From positions 272,497-336,496 of the forward strand of contig NZ_QAJI01000003.1 in NCBI RefSeq assembly GCF_003852495.1: a stretch of DNA of 64,000 nucleotides. The letters run 5' to 3'. The DNA comes from Taibaiella sp. KBW10 (GTDB taxonomy: Bacteria; Bacteroidota; Bacteroidia; Chitinophagales; Chitinophagaceae). How positions within the stretch are numbered: the first letter of the stretch is position 1; every line of letters begins with the position of its first letter. A program made the translations under genes and the position numbers. Below are positions 8,084 to 19,184 of this stretch, piece by piece. The notes under the pieces are model-generated. The model saw only the letters and a list, made by a program, of their open reading frames with translations. It was not told the DNA's origin and ran no database searches.

Positions 8084-11000
8084 TTACTGTTTTTGTACTT
8101 TTACCGTACCGGTTCTTGCGCCATCTGTATATTTTATGAAGTAAGCACCTGCAGGTAAGGCCTGCATATCAATCACGGTATTGTTGCTGTTGGTTTTTAG
8201 TTGCTGTTGCACCTTACCTTCAATACTTAATACCTGGATCGTAGCCTGTTTCACTATTCCTTCTACCAGCAAATTTACGGTTGCCGTAGCCGGATTCGGG
8301 AACGCATAACAGAAAGTATGTTGGTCTACCCCTTCTGTAGCCGTCGGTGTGGCTATTGGCTTGATCTCAAAAATACTCAGGCTGGAAGAAACCTCATTGG
8401 CCAGAATCACATAAGGTTTTCCGGTAGGTGAACTTGCAGAATCAATGTATAAAACACCTTCGGCACCATTGTCCCCACCATAAGTCGCTATGGTACGGCT
8501 ATTTTTATAATCTACGTATGCAGGCATAGCCGGATTAGTAATATCATAGACCATACAACCACCTATTCTTTCCAAAGCGACAAAGGCATATACTTTGGCA
8601 CCGATTTTAGCCACTACGATACCTTCGGGTTCGGGACCTTTATCATCGCTTCTGTTTTTAAGGGTATTATTGGTATTGCTGGCATTAAAAATTGCTGCAA
8701 GCTCCGGATGTTTGGCGATCAGCAATTCAAAATCCTGCCCGTTATCCGATACCAAAGCGCCGGTCGTTGCATTCCAGATGGAGAAGGAACGGGCACCAAA
8801 AGTATGAATTTCATCAAAATCACCATCTCCATCTGTATCTCCAGAGGCTGTGGTTACATTTAACCTGCCCAGGTTAGCTTTAAGAAATGCCGCATTCGGA
8901 AAGGCAACAGGATCTAAGACATAAGCAGATGATCCTAAACGCAGCACTTCAGCATAAGCATCGTATTCACGAGCATCCCCTTCATTGGCGGTAACCAGAT
9001 AGGTTTGTCCGTTCACACGGTAAGAACCAATCGCATCCGGCATATACAAGCCTTTAACCGGCCAGTTTGCTAATACGACATTTGTTCCCTGGTCGCTGAC
9101 ATCTAAAGCATTGGCAGGCGCCATATGGTCTTTGGTACCCAAAGGAAAGATGTCGGTAATACTATTGGTCACCAGGTCTATTACGGCAATAGCATTGTTT
9201 TCCTGGCAGGTAACCCATGCCTTACTGTTATCTTCTGCCACAGTAATATATTCCGGTTCCATATCCTGCGCTACGCTTGCATTAGGCCCGAAAATACGTA
9301 CCCCGGCAGTTCTTAAAGCAGCAATCTGGCTGTTAAAAGATTGAAAGCCAGCTGTAGCCACATTTGTTTGTGCCAAACCGGCAATACCGCCACTGATATC
9401 AATGATCGAAACAGAACCTTCCGGATCGATGGAATAATCTGTTTTCGGTTGGCCTTCATTTGCCACCAATACTTTTGCACCGTCATGTGTAAAGGTGATC
9501 ATATCGGGCATAGCGCCTACCGTTACCTGGTTTTTAAAGACCCCATTGGTATCGAAGAATACTACTTTTCCCGGGTTTTCAGGCACCAGGTCTTCTACAG
9601 CTGCCGCAACAATCCCGTTTCTAACCGCAATGGAATTGATATTACCATAAGTAGGATTAATATCAATGGAAGAAATCATAGACGGGCTGGCAGGATTATG
9701 AAAATCGACAATATCAATTTTACCGCCAATAGAGTTGGCAATAAATAAGCGTTTTGATTGTTTATCAAAAGCAACGATCTCCGCAGAATTGGTTCCAGCA
9801 GGGTGGTTTTGATAAGAACTGATATACGTCAGAAAATCTGATTTTAAAGCTACCGGCGCTTGTTTATCATCATCTAAGATGAAGGCTGTAAATACATTAG
9901 CCGCAGCATTAGGTAAGGTTACATTTACCGGATTAGTAAATTTAAAGGCAAAGTATTCTGCATTTTCCGCAATATTATCATTGTTGATTACAATGGTGAT
10001 GGTATCATTTACATTATTGGCTAAAGCCGGCCATTCAAAGCTCAGGTTAGTCGGTAAGGTATAATCAGAACCACTGGTCGCCGTTCCGTTTGGCAATAGC
10101 TCGATCGCTACAGAAGCGGGATTGGCAATACCGCCTACCAGGTTGGCTACTATTTTTAATTCCAGTTGGTTTTCATTTACGGCAACCGAACTGCCCACAA
10201 AACTTACAGAAGCATTGGTCGGCACAATAACCGGTGGCGGATAAATACCGGCAGTGGAACGGATGACACCGACACTCGGTTGAGGAGTAATCTCATTTAT
10301 CGGTACGATCCAGTTGGTGCCTACATTATTATCCAGATTGGCCGCCATCAACTCATAGGAATACCCATAAATACCGACCGGAGGTGTAGGCCAGTTATTG
10401 GTACCCACAAAATAATGTACCGAGTCAATGACTTGGTTCAGTGAGTTACGCACCACCAAAATATCATCCGTAGAACTCAAACCGGCATTCAACATATATA
10501 TAGTCGGTACGTGCAACAGGGTATCCGCAACAGCAGGGCTTGTAGAAAACACTACATTTCCACCTGCGGCTAAAGACATCACCGGGAAATTTCCGCTTGT
10601 GCCGTCGGTCCATTTCAAACCACCTAAATTCACAGCAGTCGTTCCGGCATTATACACCTCGATCATTTCTATCGTATTCGGACTGTGAATGATCTCGGTA
10701 ATCACCAGATTCGGTGTTCCTTGGTTCCATAATAAATCCACGGTATCTGCCACATTATTAGCACCACCTGCATTTTGCACGCCATTTATGGCTAAAGTAT
10801 AGGCAACCCCATTGGCTAGCGGTGCATGCGTCAACACAACCGAATCATTACCGGCCGTTAATACCGCACTGCTCACCGCAATCGAAGGACTGATCACATA
10901 ATGACTGGTATTGATCGCCGAAGCATTGGTCACCGTCTGATTAAATTTAACAGAGGTACTCGTAGCACTGTTTTGTTTAAATGAAGTAACGATGGGTGCC

Positions 11001-12169
11001 GGATTAGGCACCGGAGGCGGATAAACACCCGGAGTGGCCCATATCGGTCCCGAAGCAGAAGAAATAATATTCTGTGTAGTTGCCGTCCAGTTAGCACCTA
11101 CATTATTATCTAAAGCCGCATTATTCAGTTCAATTGAAGCACCATAGTAGGTACCTGCAGGTGCGGCCGGCCAACCGGCTGTACCTACCTGATAGGCTAC
11201 AGAATCGATGATATTACCTGCCGCATTCTTGATCACCAGGATATCGGAAGTCGCTCCTAAACCGCCGGTAAGGCTATAATAGGTACCTCCCATTAAGCTA
11301 TTGGCGCTAGTCGGATTGGTTGAAAACAAAACGGTAGCACCGGCTGCCAGCATCTGGGCAGGAAAGTTTCCGCTTGTACCATTACTCAGGTATAAGCCCG
11401 TCATATCCACCGCGGTAGTACCGGCATTATACACTTCGACCATCTCTATATTATTAGGCGTATGGAGGATTTCTGTAATCACCAGATTGGGCAATACTGG
11501 TGTGGTGGAGATTACATCTCCTTTTACGGTCAACATATCGAAACGCCAGGTACCGCTCACGCCATAACTGGACGCAGGATTACTAGGGGCATAGTTACCG
11601 CCCGGAGCAAAGGCCGAAACGACCCGGAATCCGGCATTGGGATTATTATTCAAACCCGTAACTGCCGACAAATTGAAGGATCTGCTGTTCCAGATATCTC
11701 CGGATGGAGCGGATGCCGTATCAACATCAACCCATACCGGATTACTCACCGTCGCGTTCAGCGTATACTGTAACTGCATATGTGCCGGACCGGTATTACT
11801 ATGGCGTTGATCAAAGGATATTTTAATGTTTTGATAACCGGAAGTACCCGCAATGAATTGGATGCCCGCTGTTTTATTTGCAGTTCCCTGCGCAGGAAAG
11901 GTAGACAAACCCAATCCTGTATTATCTGTAGTCGCAGGATCAGAAGACCCTCCGTTTGAGGTACCACTGGCAAAAGAGCTGATGGTTCCACCTACGGCTG
12001 TTATGGTACCCACACCCAGTGATGACGCCATGCTGCCCGTGGTGCTTGAAGCATCGGGCGGTACGGAATTAAAATTCCACTGGGTGATGGTCGTTTGTGC
12101 CAAAGACACCTGCGCCCAAAAGCATCCCAGAGAAACCAGTAATGCCGATTTCGTAAAAATCTTATTCAT
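8084..12169 (-). CDS. Giant T9SS cargo: lamin-tail, Calx-beta and choice-of-anchor I domains
   Basis: 1361 residues. Signal peptide to about residue 25 (VSLAQ). A jelly-roll-like region (26-216) is followed by two lamin-tail domains (about 229-345 and 485-600) that share LVITEI..HxPN.IEMxEVYNAGTTAV, with an SbsA-type Ig domain (about 393-480) between them. A Calx-beta-like domain (about 650-755, ending in the DNIAENAEYFAFKF style) comes next, then a long choice-of-anchor I propeller (about 780-1265) and a C-terminal type A sorting domain (YAFPNPATATVNLLV ... GAYFIKYTDGARTGTVKV) in the last 75 residues. The protein should cross the outer membrane by the type IX system and stay on or leave the cell surface. 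Substrate unknown; the propeller resembles phosphatase/esterase-like proteins but I see no catalytic residues. Confidence 0.88.
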   Translation of the reverse strand: MNKIFTKSALLVSLGCFWAQVSLAQTTITQWNFNSVPPDASSTTGSMASSLGVGTITAVGGTISSFASGTSNGGSSDPATTDNTGLGLSTFPAQGTANKTAGIQFIAGTSGYQNIKISFDQRHSNTGPAHMQLQYTLNATVSNPVWVDVDTASAPSGDIWNSRSFNLSAVTGLNNNPNAGFRVVSAFAPGGNYAPSNPASSYGVSGTWRFDMLTVKGDVISTTPVLPNLVITEILHTPNNIEMVEVYNAGTTAVDMTGLYLSNGTSGNFPAQMLAAGATVLFSTNPTSANSLMGGTYYSLTGGLGATSDILVIKNAAGNIIDSVAYQVGTAGWPAAPAGTYYGASIELNNAALDNNVGANWTATTQNIISSASGPIWATPGVYPPPVPNPAPIVTSFKQNSATSTSVKFNQTVTNASAINTSHYVISPSIAVSSAVLTAGNDSVVLTHAPLANGVAYTLAINGVQNAGGANNVADTVDLLWNQGTPNLVITEIIHSPNTIEMIEVYNAGTTAVNLGGLKWTDGTSGNFPVMSLAAGGNVVFSTSPAVADTLLHVPTIYMLNAGLSSTDDILVVRNSLNQVIDSVHYFVGTNNWPTPPVGIYGYSYELMAANLDNNVGTNWIVPINEITPQPSVGVIRSTAGIYPPPVIVPTNASVSFVGSSVAVNENQLELKIVANLVGGIANPASVAIELLPNGTATSGSDYTLPTNLSFEWPALANNVNDTITIVINNDNIAENAEYFAFKFTNPVNVTLPNAAANVFTAFILDDDKQAPVALKSDFLTYISSYQNHPAGTNSAEIVAFDKQSKRLFIANSIGGKIDIVDFHNPASPSMISSIDINPTYGNINSIAVRNGIVAAAVEDLVPENPGKVVFFDTNGVFKNQVTVGAMPDMITFTHDGAKVLVANEGQPKTDYSIDPEGSVSIIDISGGIAGLAQTNVATAGFQSFNSQIAALRTAGVRIFGPNASVAQDMEPEYITVAEDNSKAWVTCQENNAIAVIDLVTNSITDIFPLGTKDHMAPANALDVSDQGTNVVLANWPVKGLYMPDAIGSYRVNGQTYLVTANEGDAREYDAYAEVLRLGSSAYVLDPVAFPNAAFLKANLGRLNVTTASGDTDGDGDFDEIHTFGARSFSIWNATTGALVSDNGQDFELLIAKHPELAAIFNASNTNNTLKNRSDDKGPEPEGIVVAKIGAKVYAFVALERIGGCMVYDITNPAMPAYVDYKNSRTIATYGGDNGAEGVLYIDSASSPTGKPYVILANEVSSSLSIFEIKPIATPTATEGVDQHTFCYAFPNPATATVNLLVEGIVKQATIQVLSIEGKVQQQLKTNSNNTVIDMQALPAGAYFIKYTDGARTGTVKVQKQ

Positions 12170-12797
12170 TGCTAAAAAATTGATAAGCTACAAATTTGAT
12201 TCATGCATATTACCCCTGCCTTTATCCTGTATTATATTTATGTGAATTGCTTCAAAAAGGCGTTTCTTCAAAAGAGTAAATATTGACCCCTTAAATTGGC
12301 TTTTAGGAGCAAAAAGTACTGTTATTTACTGTTTTACACTATAACAAAAAACAATGTATGTTATTTATTTAATATTGTTATTATTTTGAATAACATAAAA
12401 TTAACAAGCGCAAATACAAGACCTAAAACCAATACCACAAAGCATTACAGCAGATACCATTTCCCAAAAAGAAGCGAAATCATAGACTTAACCGATGTCA
12501 AAAACATTTGCTTTATATCTTTGCTGGGTATAATAAGGGCATCACAACGCACACAAGCCCTTATGGCTCACCGTCTTTTGACGCCAGGCCATAATTAGTT
12601 TGTTTGGGAGCGGTTTCCCTGACTGAAGGAGCATTACATTGATAATCAATCAATTAATTATTCACATGTATCAAAAGGTTTTTACACCTTTTTTGATTGA
12701 TTGGCGGCATATACCGCCGCATAGAAATACATAAAACCTATTTGTAACAATTACCGTACTTATATATAATAATTACTGTACTTATATAATAAATAAA
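12170..12797 (+). other. Long divergent intergenic region with structured elements
   Basis: 628 bases between two divergent T9SS cargo genes. It contains a -7 box at 12516, overlapping hairpins at 12533-12594, a terminator-like hairpin at 12673-12694 and a short GGCGG/CCGCC hairpin at 12703-12718. A 100-codon open frame at 12296-12598 has no protein-like composition and I do not call it. Near the end, two similar AT-rich blocks (TTACCGTACTTATATA and TTACTGTACTTATATA) lie about 26 bases apart before the ATG at 12798. Confidence 0.55.
12516..12694 (+). ncRNA. Candidate small RNA or structured leader
   Basis: A -7 box TATCTTTG at 12516-12523 is followed, where transcription should begin, by hairpin ATAAGGGC/GCCCTTAT (12533-12564). 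Its right arm overlaps the left arm of a second hairpin TTATGGC/GCCATAA (12561-12594), so only one can form at a time. At 12673-12694 AAAAGGT/ACCTTTT followed by six T looks like an intrinsic terminator. Together they would give a transcript of about 160 bases, or a switchable leader for the T9SS gene at 12798. No known RNA family is recognised. The -33 box is poor, so this remains a candidate. Confidence 0.35.
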
Positions 12798-15700
12798 ATG
12801 ATCAATAAAGTATACTTTTTTATTTTACTGGGCTTGATATCTGTTTTTCGCTCCTATAGCCAGACTTATACAAAACATTACATTGCCCCGGCTCCCTGGC
12901 AATACTGGTCACAAGCCAATGAACTGGTGGTGACAACCAACTCAGCCAGTACAACGGTAACCGTAAAGAAGAGTGATGGTACATTGGTAACCACTCTTAC
13001 CCCTACCCCAACAGTACCTTCTGTGTACCGTTTTGTAGGGGCGCCTAATAGCATTGCCCTCAATCCACTGAATACTATTGTATCTGATCAGGGTATGATT
13101 GTGGAAGGCAATAACCCCATTACGGTAAATGTAAGGAATGTAGCCTCTGATCAATATAATGATGCCAATATTAAAGGAAATTCGGCCCTGTTTTCTTTTG
13201 GAAATGCAGCGATTGGTACGATTTTCAGAGTTGGATATTATCGGGACGGCATTCTTCAAGGCACGACACAAAAACCTATCTATAGCATTATGGCTATAGA
13301 AAACAATACAACCATAAGGCTGAATGGCTCTGCCATCGTAACCCTTAATGCAGGGCAGAGTTATTTATTCCAAACAGCAATTGGTAGCCTGGTAGAATCT
13401 TCTGCATCTGCTGTGATGAACTCAGCGGCTCATATTGATGCACCTGCAGGTTGCGGAGATGGTGTGTATAATCCTGTACCCCCTGTTAACTCTTTGGGAA
13501 GCGAATATATTATTATCCGGAGTGCGGGGAATAGTACGGCAGAACAAACCACTATAGTTGCTACCCAACCCAATACAACCTTAAGCATTACCAATTTTAA
13601 TGTTAATGGCTCTATTGCGTCTACCAGTACACAAACGCTTGTTGGTGCAGGTAGTTTTACAACAATACCCAACGGAAACGGAACCAATCAATATAGTGCG
13701 ACACGCGTTCTGAGTTCGAAGAATGTGGTTACCTATTCCGGAACCGCTAATACCTGTGAAGTAGATATGCTTACCCTTGCTCCGGTATCCAGTTGCGGAG
13801 GAAGCTTGATTGCCAAAACCTATAAATTCAGGAACAGCAGTGGCGCAGACCTTCCGTACTTTGCCTACATTACGACGACAAGTCCTACGGAGAAGATATT
13901 TTTAACCACAACAGGAGGCACTACAAACTACACTAATACTGATATTGAATCGATTAGCGGCGTTGGTGTAAGAAGGCAGCTCGGCAGCACCGGCGTGTAC
14001 CTGATCGATTTTACAAATAGCAATATCGGTACACCGGCAGCCATAACGCTCAACAGTGCTTCAAGAATAAATGCCGTAATGGTACAAAGCGGGGCCGGTT
14101 ACTCGATGTCTAACTTTATCACGCCTCTTCCGGAACAAGCGGTGACTCCTACTGCTACACAAACAAGCTGCGCTAATGTGACGCTCACGGCTGCGCCTTC
14201 AGCTACCGGACCCTATCAATGGTATTTAAACGGGATTGCGCTTGCGGGTGCCACCAATAATACTTATACCCCTACAGAATCAGGGTCCTATTCGCTCACG
14301 ACCATGTTGCCCTGCGGGATCAGCGCACAATCGGTACCGGTTACGGTTGCACTTTGCAATATTGAGCGTTCTATCGTAAAAACAGTCGATATGGCTACTC
14401 CGGCGGTCAATGGTACGGTTCAGTTTACCTTAACGGCCAGCAATCTGGGTGTGGGTACGGCTTTAGGTGTTTCTGTGACTGATTTATTAAAATCGGGCTA
14501 TACCTATTTGAGCAGCAATGCTGCTCCGGGAACAACGTACAGCAGCACCACAGGAATCTGGAATATTGGTTCTTTAGGTCCGGGTGCAACAGCCACATTG
14601 ACGATTTCGGCTAAAGTAAAATCGACGGGTGATTATAGTAATACAGCCACCATTACCGGATCACAAATAGATCCGGTGAGTACAAATGATACCAGTACTG
14701 TTAGCACAACCCCTTCATCGACGATTACCCTTACCTCAGTATCCCCGCCCCCCTCAGATGCACAAACGGTATGCATCAATACCCCAATTGTAAACATTTC
14801 TTATTCCATTGGCGGTTCGGCCACAGGTGCTATTGTGACCGGTTTACCGACCGGGATCAGCTATAGTTACAACAATACTACGAGGGAAGTGACCATTACC
14901 GGTACCCCTACAGTAGCTACAGCAGGGCCACAAACCTATACGGTTACAACTACCGGAGGTAGCCCCAATGCCAGCACGACGGGAACCATACAGGTTAATG
15001 GTATCGTGGGTACGCCTACCTTCGCTGCAGGAAGCACTTCTACAAGATGCCAGGGACCTGGCACCCAAACGTATACCGCAACTGCTGCCAATGCCAGCAG
15101 CATAAGGTATAGCATCAACACAACGAGTACACAAGCCATTATTGATTCGATAACGGGTACGGTAACCTTTTCTTCTTTATATACAGGCACTGCCGTGATT
15201 ACGGTCACAGCTGCGGGTTGTACACCCAAGACAGCAACACATACGATTACAGTAACCTCTACCGGTACGGTGACCGGTGCCACACCGGTATGTAGCGGTG
15301 CCAATGGTACGTTGACACTGGCCGGCACGACCGCAACGGTGGTACGATGGGAACAGTCGATCGATAACGGAACTACCTGGACGACCTTTTTACCCAACAA
15401 TGCAACAAACACTTTAAATTATACAAATCTCAATACGAGCACGATGTTTCGTGCTGTAGTGAGCGGCGGTGGCTGTTCTAATGCCGCTTCCAGCCCGGTG
15501 TCTATCAATGTGACCCAACGCCCCGACCTTGCCAGCCAAAGCTACCGTATCTGTACCAGCGATTCGTTTAATTACGCACCGGTTACGGCACCTGCGGGTA
15601 CCACATATACTTGGTCTGCCCCAACAATTACCGGCGGCACAGTTACCGGCGCTACTGCGGGAAATACATTGGCATCGGTACGCCAAACCTTGACCAATAC

Positions 15701-17195
15701 CGGAACCACTACGGCTACGGTAGTCTATAATGTCACTGCAACCAATGCCAGTTGTGTAGGTACGCCCTTTACCATAACCACGACAGTGGTACCGGCGCTC
15801 TCTGCATCGGCAACCAATCCACCGGTGGTTTGTAACAGTGGCCTGTTCTCCGTAACACCAAGCACGACAATCAGCAACCTAAAATATACTTGGACAGCGG
15901 CGCTGCAAAGTGGTTCAGGACTCAGCGGATTCAGCAATCAGACTAGCCCGGTTTCCGGCCCCATAAGCCAGACCTTAACCAATAGTTCTACAGCCATTGC
16001 GACGGTACGCTATACGGTGACACCGGTGATGGATAGCTGTAGCGGCAGTCCCTTTACGTTTGACGTTACGGTACAAAAATCACCCGTAGCGCCTACCCTG
16101 AGCATCACACAACCGACCTGTTCGGTCACAACGGGCAGTATTACGGTAACGACACCGACCGGATCAGGACTGACCTATAGCATCAATGGTACCAGCTATC
16201 AATCTTCCCCCAATTTTACGACGGTAGCGACCGGCACCTATAATGTTACGGTGCGCAATACTGAGGGCTGCACTTCTACATCCTCCCCTGCCACAATCAG
16301 CGCAGTAATAGGATGTGAACCGCCTGAATCGTACAGCGTCACCAATACCCAAACCGGAGCACCAAGAGTGACCAACCTGGGTGGTTCACCCCTACAAGGC
16401 AGCGATCCGACAGATCAGCCGGTGCAAGGATCCTGGTCGGGCAGAACAATCGTCATCACTACACTGCCCACAAATGGTTATGTTTTGAGGTATAACGGAT
16501 CTGTGGTAACAACGAATCAGGTAATTCCCAATTACAATCCTACACTACTGACGATCGAACCGGGGCCGACTTCTTTTGGTACTTTATCTACAATATTTTA
16601 TTATGCTACGAGGGATGGTTTGGATATTCAGGACAATACACCTGCTGCCTATACAATCAACTGGCAAGTTCCTTTACCGCTACAATTATTGTCTTTTACC
16701 GGCCAACAAGATAAAGACTGTGGTATTTATCTGTCCTGGACAACCGGGCTGGAAGATAACGTGAGCCATATCATACTTGAGCGTGGTAGCAATGGACAAA
16801 CATTTAGCAACATACAAACATTTGCGCCCAAAGGTTCTGATAGCCGATATGTGTATACAGATGAAACACCGCTGAACAGCAGTAATTATTACCGTTTAAA
16901 AATAACGGATGCGGACCGGAGCACTGCTTACAGCGCAGTGATTAAAATCGATAATGACTGTAAGGATGCGATAGCGATCTATCCTAATCCGGGCACGGAC
17001 CACGTCTCTGTCAAAGGGATCAAGGAAGGGAAGACCACGATTCGTATTTATACACAGGATGGGAAACAGGTTTATCAAAACCGGTTCATCGGTGTGATCC
17101 CGAAAATTGATATCAGCCATCTTGCTGCAGGGGTATACCAATTTACCATTACAACCGATTCAGACAGCAAAACCATTAAACTGATCAAGCAATAA
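12798..17195 (+). CDS. Giant T9SS cargo: IgGFc-binding, DUF11, Ig-like and SprB-like repeats
   Basis: 1465 residues. Signal peptide ends near SYSQ (residue 22). The N-terminal part (about 30-440) resembles the IgGFc-binding-protein N-terminal domain ([46 protein letters not shown]). A DUF11-type domain covers about 525-640 ([20 protein letters not shown]), then several Thr/Ser-rich Ig/PKD-like units with a SprB-like repeat near 1125-1185 ([15 protein letters not shown] ... [14 protein letters not shown]). The last 75 residues are a type A sorting domain ([16 protein letters not shown] ... [21 protein letters not shown]). It is probably a cell-surface adhesin carried by the type IX system. The very high Thr/Ser content is typical for these proteins. 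Its own structured leader lies upstream. Confidence 0.88.
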   Translation: MINKVYFFILLGLISVFRSYSQTYTKHYIAPAPWQYWSQANELVVTTNSASTTVTVKKSDGTLVTTLTPTPTVPSVYRFVGAPNSIALNPLNTIVSDQGMIVEGNNPITVNVRNVASDQYNDANIKGNSALFSFGNAAIGTIFRVGYYRDGILQGTTQKPIYSIMAIENNTTIRLNGSAIVTLNAGQSYLFQTAIGSLVESSASAVMNSAAHIDAPAGCGDGVYNPVPPVNSLGSEYIIIRSAGNSTAEQTTIVATQPNTTLSITNFNVNGSIASTSTQTLVGAGSFTTIPNGNGTNQYSATRVLSSKNVVTYSGTANTCEVDMLTLAPVSSCGGSLIAKTYKFRNSSGADLPYFAYITTTSPTEKIFLTTTGGTTNYTNTDIESISGVGVRRQLGSTGVYLIDFTNSNIGTPAAITLNSASRINAVMVQSGAGYSMSNFITPLPEQAVTPTATQTSCANVTLTAAPSATGPYQWYLNGIALAGATNNTYTPTESGSYSLTTMLPCGISAQSVPVTVALCNIERSIVKTVDMATPAVNGTVQFTLTASNLGVGTALGVSVTDLLKSGYTYLSSNAAPGTTYSSTTGIWNIGSLGPGATATLTISAKVKSTGDYSNTATITGSQIDPVSTNDTSTVSTTPSSTITLTSVSPPPSDAQTVCINTPIVNISYSIGGSATGAIVTGLPTGISYSYNNTTREVTITGTPTVATAGPQTYTVTTTGGSPNASTTGTIQVNGIVGTPTFAAGSTSTRCQGPGTQTYTATAANASSIRYSINTTSTQAIIDSITGTVTFSSLYTGTAVITVTAAGCTPKTATHTITVTSTGTVTGATPVCSGANGTLTLAGTTATVVRWEQSIDNGTTWTTFLPNNATNTLNYTNLNTSTMFRAVVSGGGCSNAASSPVSINVTQRPDLASQSYRICTSDSFNYAPVTAPAGTTYTWSAPTITGGTVTGATAGNTLASVRQTLTNTGTTTATVVYNVTATNASCVGTPFTITTTVVPALSASATNPPVVCNSGLFSVTPSTTISNLKYTWTAALQSGSGLSGFSNQTSPVSGPISQTLTNSSTAIATVRYTVTPVMDSCSGSPFTFDVTVQKSPVAPTLSITQPTCSVTTGSITVTTPTGSGLTYSINGTSYQSSPNFTTVATGTYNVTVRNTEGCTSTSSPATISAVIGCEPPESYSVTNTQTGAPRVTNLGGSPLQGSDPTDQPVQGSWSGRTIVITTLPTNGYVLRYNGSVVTTNQVIPNYNPTLLTIEPGPTSFGTLSTIFYYATRDGLDIQDNTPAAYTINWQVPLPLQLLSFTGQQDKDCGIYLSWTTGLEDNVSHIILERGSNGQTFSNIQTFAPKGSDSRYVYTDETPLNSSNYYRLKITDADRSTAYSAVIKIDNDCKDAIAIYPNPGTDHVSVKGIKEGKTTIRIYTQDGKQVYQNRFIGVIPKIDISHLAAGVYQFTITTDSDSKTIKLIKQ

Positions 17196-17351
17196 GACAG
17201 GCATGAAAAAGTCACCAGCTTGGAGCGAGCCGATACTAAAATAGCCTGAGCGCAGTATGTGTTTTAGCTAGGAATAATTATTACATAATTATTGTAAACG
17301 GCTATTTAAAAAATTTGTGGTATTCTTATACCGGGATGAGCAGTACCCATA

Positions 17352-17383
17352 AAATAAGGTGGTCCGTTTGGACCACCTTATTT
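17352..17383. terminator. Bidirectional terminator
   Basis: A perfect 14-bp stem (AAATAAGGTGGTCC with its complement) around the loop GTTT, between the convergent genes ending at 17195 and 17410. A/T runs lie on both sides. Confidence 0.9.
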
Positions 17384-17409
17384 ATTAAAATCAACCTGTA
17401 TAGTATCTC

Positions 17410-18720
17410 TTATTGCTTACCTATTCTTAAGGTTTGCACTGCATCTCCTTCCGTTATTTTTAATACATAAACACCTTTGGCCAAATGATGCAAATCGATT
17501 GTCGTAACCGGTTTTGTAGCACTATATACCTCTTCTCCAATAATAGTATACATTTTTACGGTTACTTCTTTCACTTGTTTTTTCCAATTGATATTCAGTT
17601 TATCGGTCACCGGATTTGGATATACACCCACTAATTCCACGTTTACTTTATTTATTGCAGTAGGGCTATTGGGTTTAACTTTTGTAGCGGTTTGGGTAAA
17701 ATCTCTCGTGTTACTGCTCGGATTTGTGTTCCCTAAAGTGATATGCTCATCCGCTATGGTTTCAAAATTAAGCGCATCGGGAAACACCGTATACGTTCCT
17801 AAAGGTAAATTAGCGAATGCATAGTGACCTTGCATATCTGTTGTCGTATATCCTACGATAGAACCTGTCGCGTCATCTTTCAAATAAATATCCATATTAC
17901 TTACCGGATCACCTATGGCAAGCGTTCCTGCTCCGGCAGGGCGATTAGCACCTTGGGTAACATCTCCTCCTATAAAACCAGGACCTGTAGTTTGTGCGCC
18001 ACCCATCATCATTACATTCCTATTATAAAAAGGCCCAACAAGGTTACTATGATTAATTGTGCTTGCATTGTACCAATATATATCATCCATGTGATAGGTA
18101 GGAACCATATAAGTACTATTATAAGTAAGGCCTAACATATCTTTAGCTTTAACTAAATAACTACCATCTGGTTTATTATGAAAGGCGTAGGGTACCATAT
18201 AAGTATTGGTGCCATTTACAATTTGTGAGTCCACAGCACTTAACATGTTGGTGGCCGCATTATACTGAATGAGCCATACTTTAAAGGAGAGGTTAGGATA
18301 AGTGTACGTGGCAGGATTATTGATACTGTCATGGAGCGCAATAATAGTTCCTTGAATAGGATTGTTGATCACTACAGTTTGTGTATCGTATGCGTGACAG
18401 TAACCAAGTGCCGATGAATCATCCATGGCAAGTACAACCTTATAGATCCCCGGACCACTAAATGTATGTTGCGCCGTAGATCCGTTGCCGCCAATAGAAG
18501 CCAATGATGTTAAGTAAAGATTATTGTTCAGCAAATAAAGTGTATAGCTTTGATAAGAGCTGCTGCTGGCAACTGTCGTGTTTGTAAATGCGTATGTAAG
18601 ATAGTTGGAACCCGTTTGTGCATAAGAAAAATCCGGGTTACAGGTAACTTGTGCTGTCGCAGCATCGCATAACAGCGATGCACATACGAAACTGGCAAGG
18701 GTGATAAAGTTGTTTTTCAT
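17410..18720 (-). CDS. T9SS type A cargo with PKD-like and SdrD B-like domains
   Basis: 436 residues. The signal peptide ends near ATAQ (residue 24). The N-terminal half (about 25-125) is PKD-like (HTFSGPGIYKVVLAMDDSS), and around residues 260-335 a segment YTTTDMQGHYAFANLPLGTYTVFP looks like an SdrD B-like or carboxypeptidase-regulatory beta-sandwich. The C-terminal 75 residues form a type A sorting domain (VGVYPNPVTDKLNINWKK ... GVYVLKITEGDAVQTLRIGKQ). Exported across the outer membrane by the type IX system; its binding partner is unknown. It is the third type A cargo gene in a row and is expressed separately, with terminators on its 3' side and a long repeat-bearing upstream region. Confidence 0.85.
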   Translation of the reverse strand: MKNNFITLASFVCASLLCDAATAQVTCNPDFSYAQTGSNYLTYAFTNTTVASSSSYQSYTLYLLNNNLYLTSLASIGGNGSTAQHTFSGPGIYKVVLAMDDSSALGYCHAYDTQTVVINNPIQGTIIALHDSINNPATYTYPNLSFKVWLIQYNAATNMLSAVDSQIVNGTNTYMVPYAFHNKPDGSYLVKAKDMLGLTYNSTYMVPTYHMDDIYWYNASTINHSNLVGPFYNRNVMMMGGAQTTGPGFIGGDVTQGANRPAGAGTLAIGDPVSNMDIYLKDDATGSIVGYTTTDMQGHYAFANLPLGTYTVFPDALNFETIADEHITLGNTNPSSNTRDFTQTATKVKPNSPTAINKVNVELVGVYPNPVTDKLNINWKKQVKEVTVKMYTIIGEEVYSATKPVTTIDLHHLAKGVYVLKITEGDAVQTLRIGKQ

Positions 18721-19184
18721 AAAAGATAATTTTTTGGGGTTAACAATTTGGCATTATTATCTGCCACTATATATAACGATACTGCTATACCGTTCGTTAG
18801 TAAAAAGAAAATTATTTTTATTGAGTATCTGCTTTTAAGAAACAAAGACTTAATTATTCTTTTGGTTTCCGTTTATCACTATGCTACCTTTTGCCTTGAG
18901 GCAAAAGGTAGCGCCAAAAAATCAGGGCTGTATAAATCCATGGCTAAAAATCAATGTGTCGGTCGGTCGCCAACCAAACTCGCTGCGCTCAGATAGTGGT
19001 TTGCACCTTTATCGACCGAGCCAATTATTTTCTTGACGCCGGATTTATAAGGCAGGACCTAAGCAATCTGTTCTGTACGGATCGCTTATTGTTTTCACCA
19101 CAGCGATAACAATTTTGTGAGTGAAGTTGCGATGCACAGCAATCGCCTTGATAAAAACAGGGTCGCCTATATGCGGATTTCATA
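18721..19184 (-). other. Gene-free stretch holding repeat copy A
   Basis: 464 bases between the start of the gene ending at 17410 and the stop of the gene at 19185. About half is the dispersed repeat at 18823-19053. A small hairpin (GCGAT/ATCGC) follows near 19130. The 82-codon open frame at 18748-18996 runs through the repeat and is not a real gene in my view. Confidence 0.6.
18823..19053. repeat. Dispersed palindromic repeat, copy A
   Basis: About 230 bases that match 51954-52154 almost throughout, apart from an insertion of roughly 30 bases here (near 18922-18952). Internal palindromes are conserved: CTACCTTTTGCC with its exact complement at 18884-18911 (loop TTGA), and an outer pair GTCGGTCG / CGACCGAGC that would close a larger stem. 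The shared, structured and non-coding nature suggests a mobile, MITE-like or REP-like element. I cannot name a family. Confidence 0.85.

Noticed and set aside
12296-12598. 100-codon open frame in the divergent region between two cargo genes
   Set aside because: Composition is not protein-like and it runs through the structured leader elements.
12541-12600. Possible third copy of the dispersed repeat (TGACGCCAGGCC)
   Set aside because: Only a handful of bases agree with TGACGCCGG in copies A and B, and the flanks do not align.
18748-18996. 82-codon open frame over repeat copy A
   Set aside because: The frame is produced by the repeat, and copy B has an indel that would break it.
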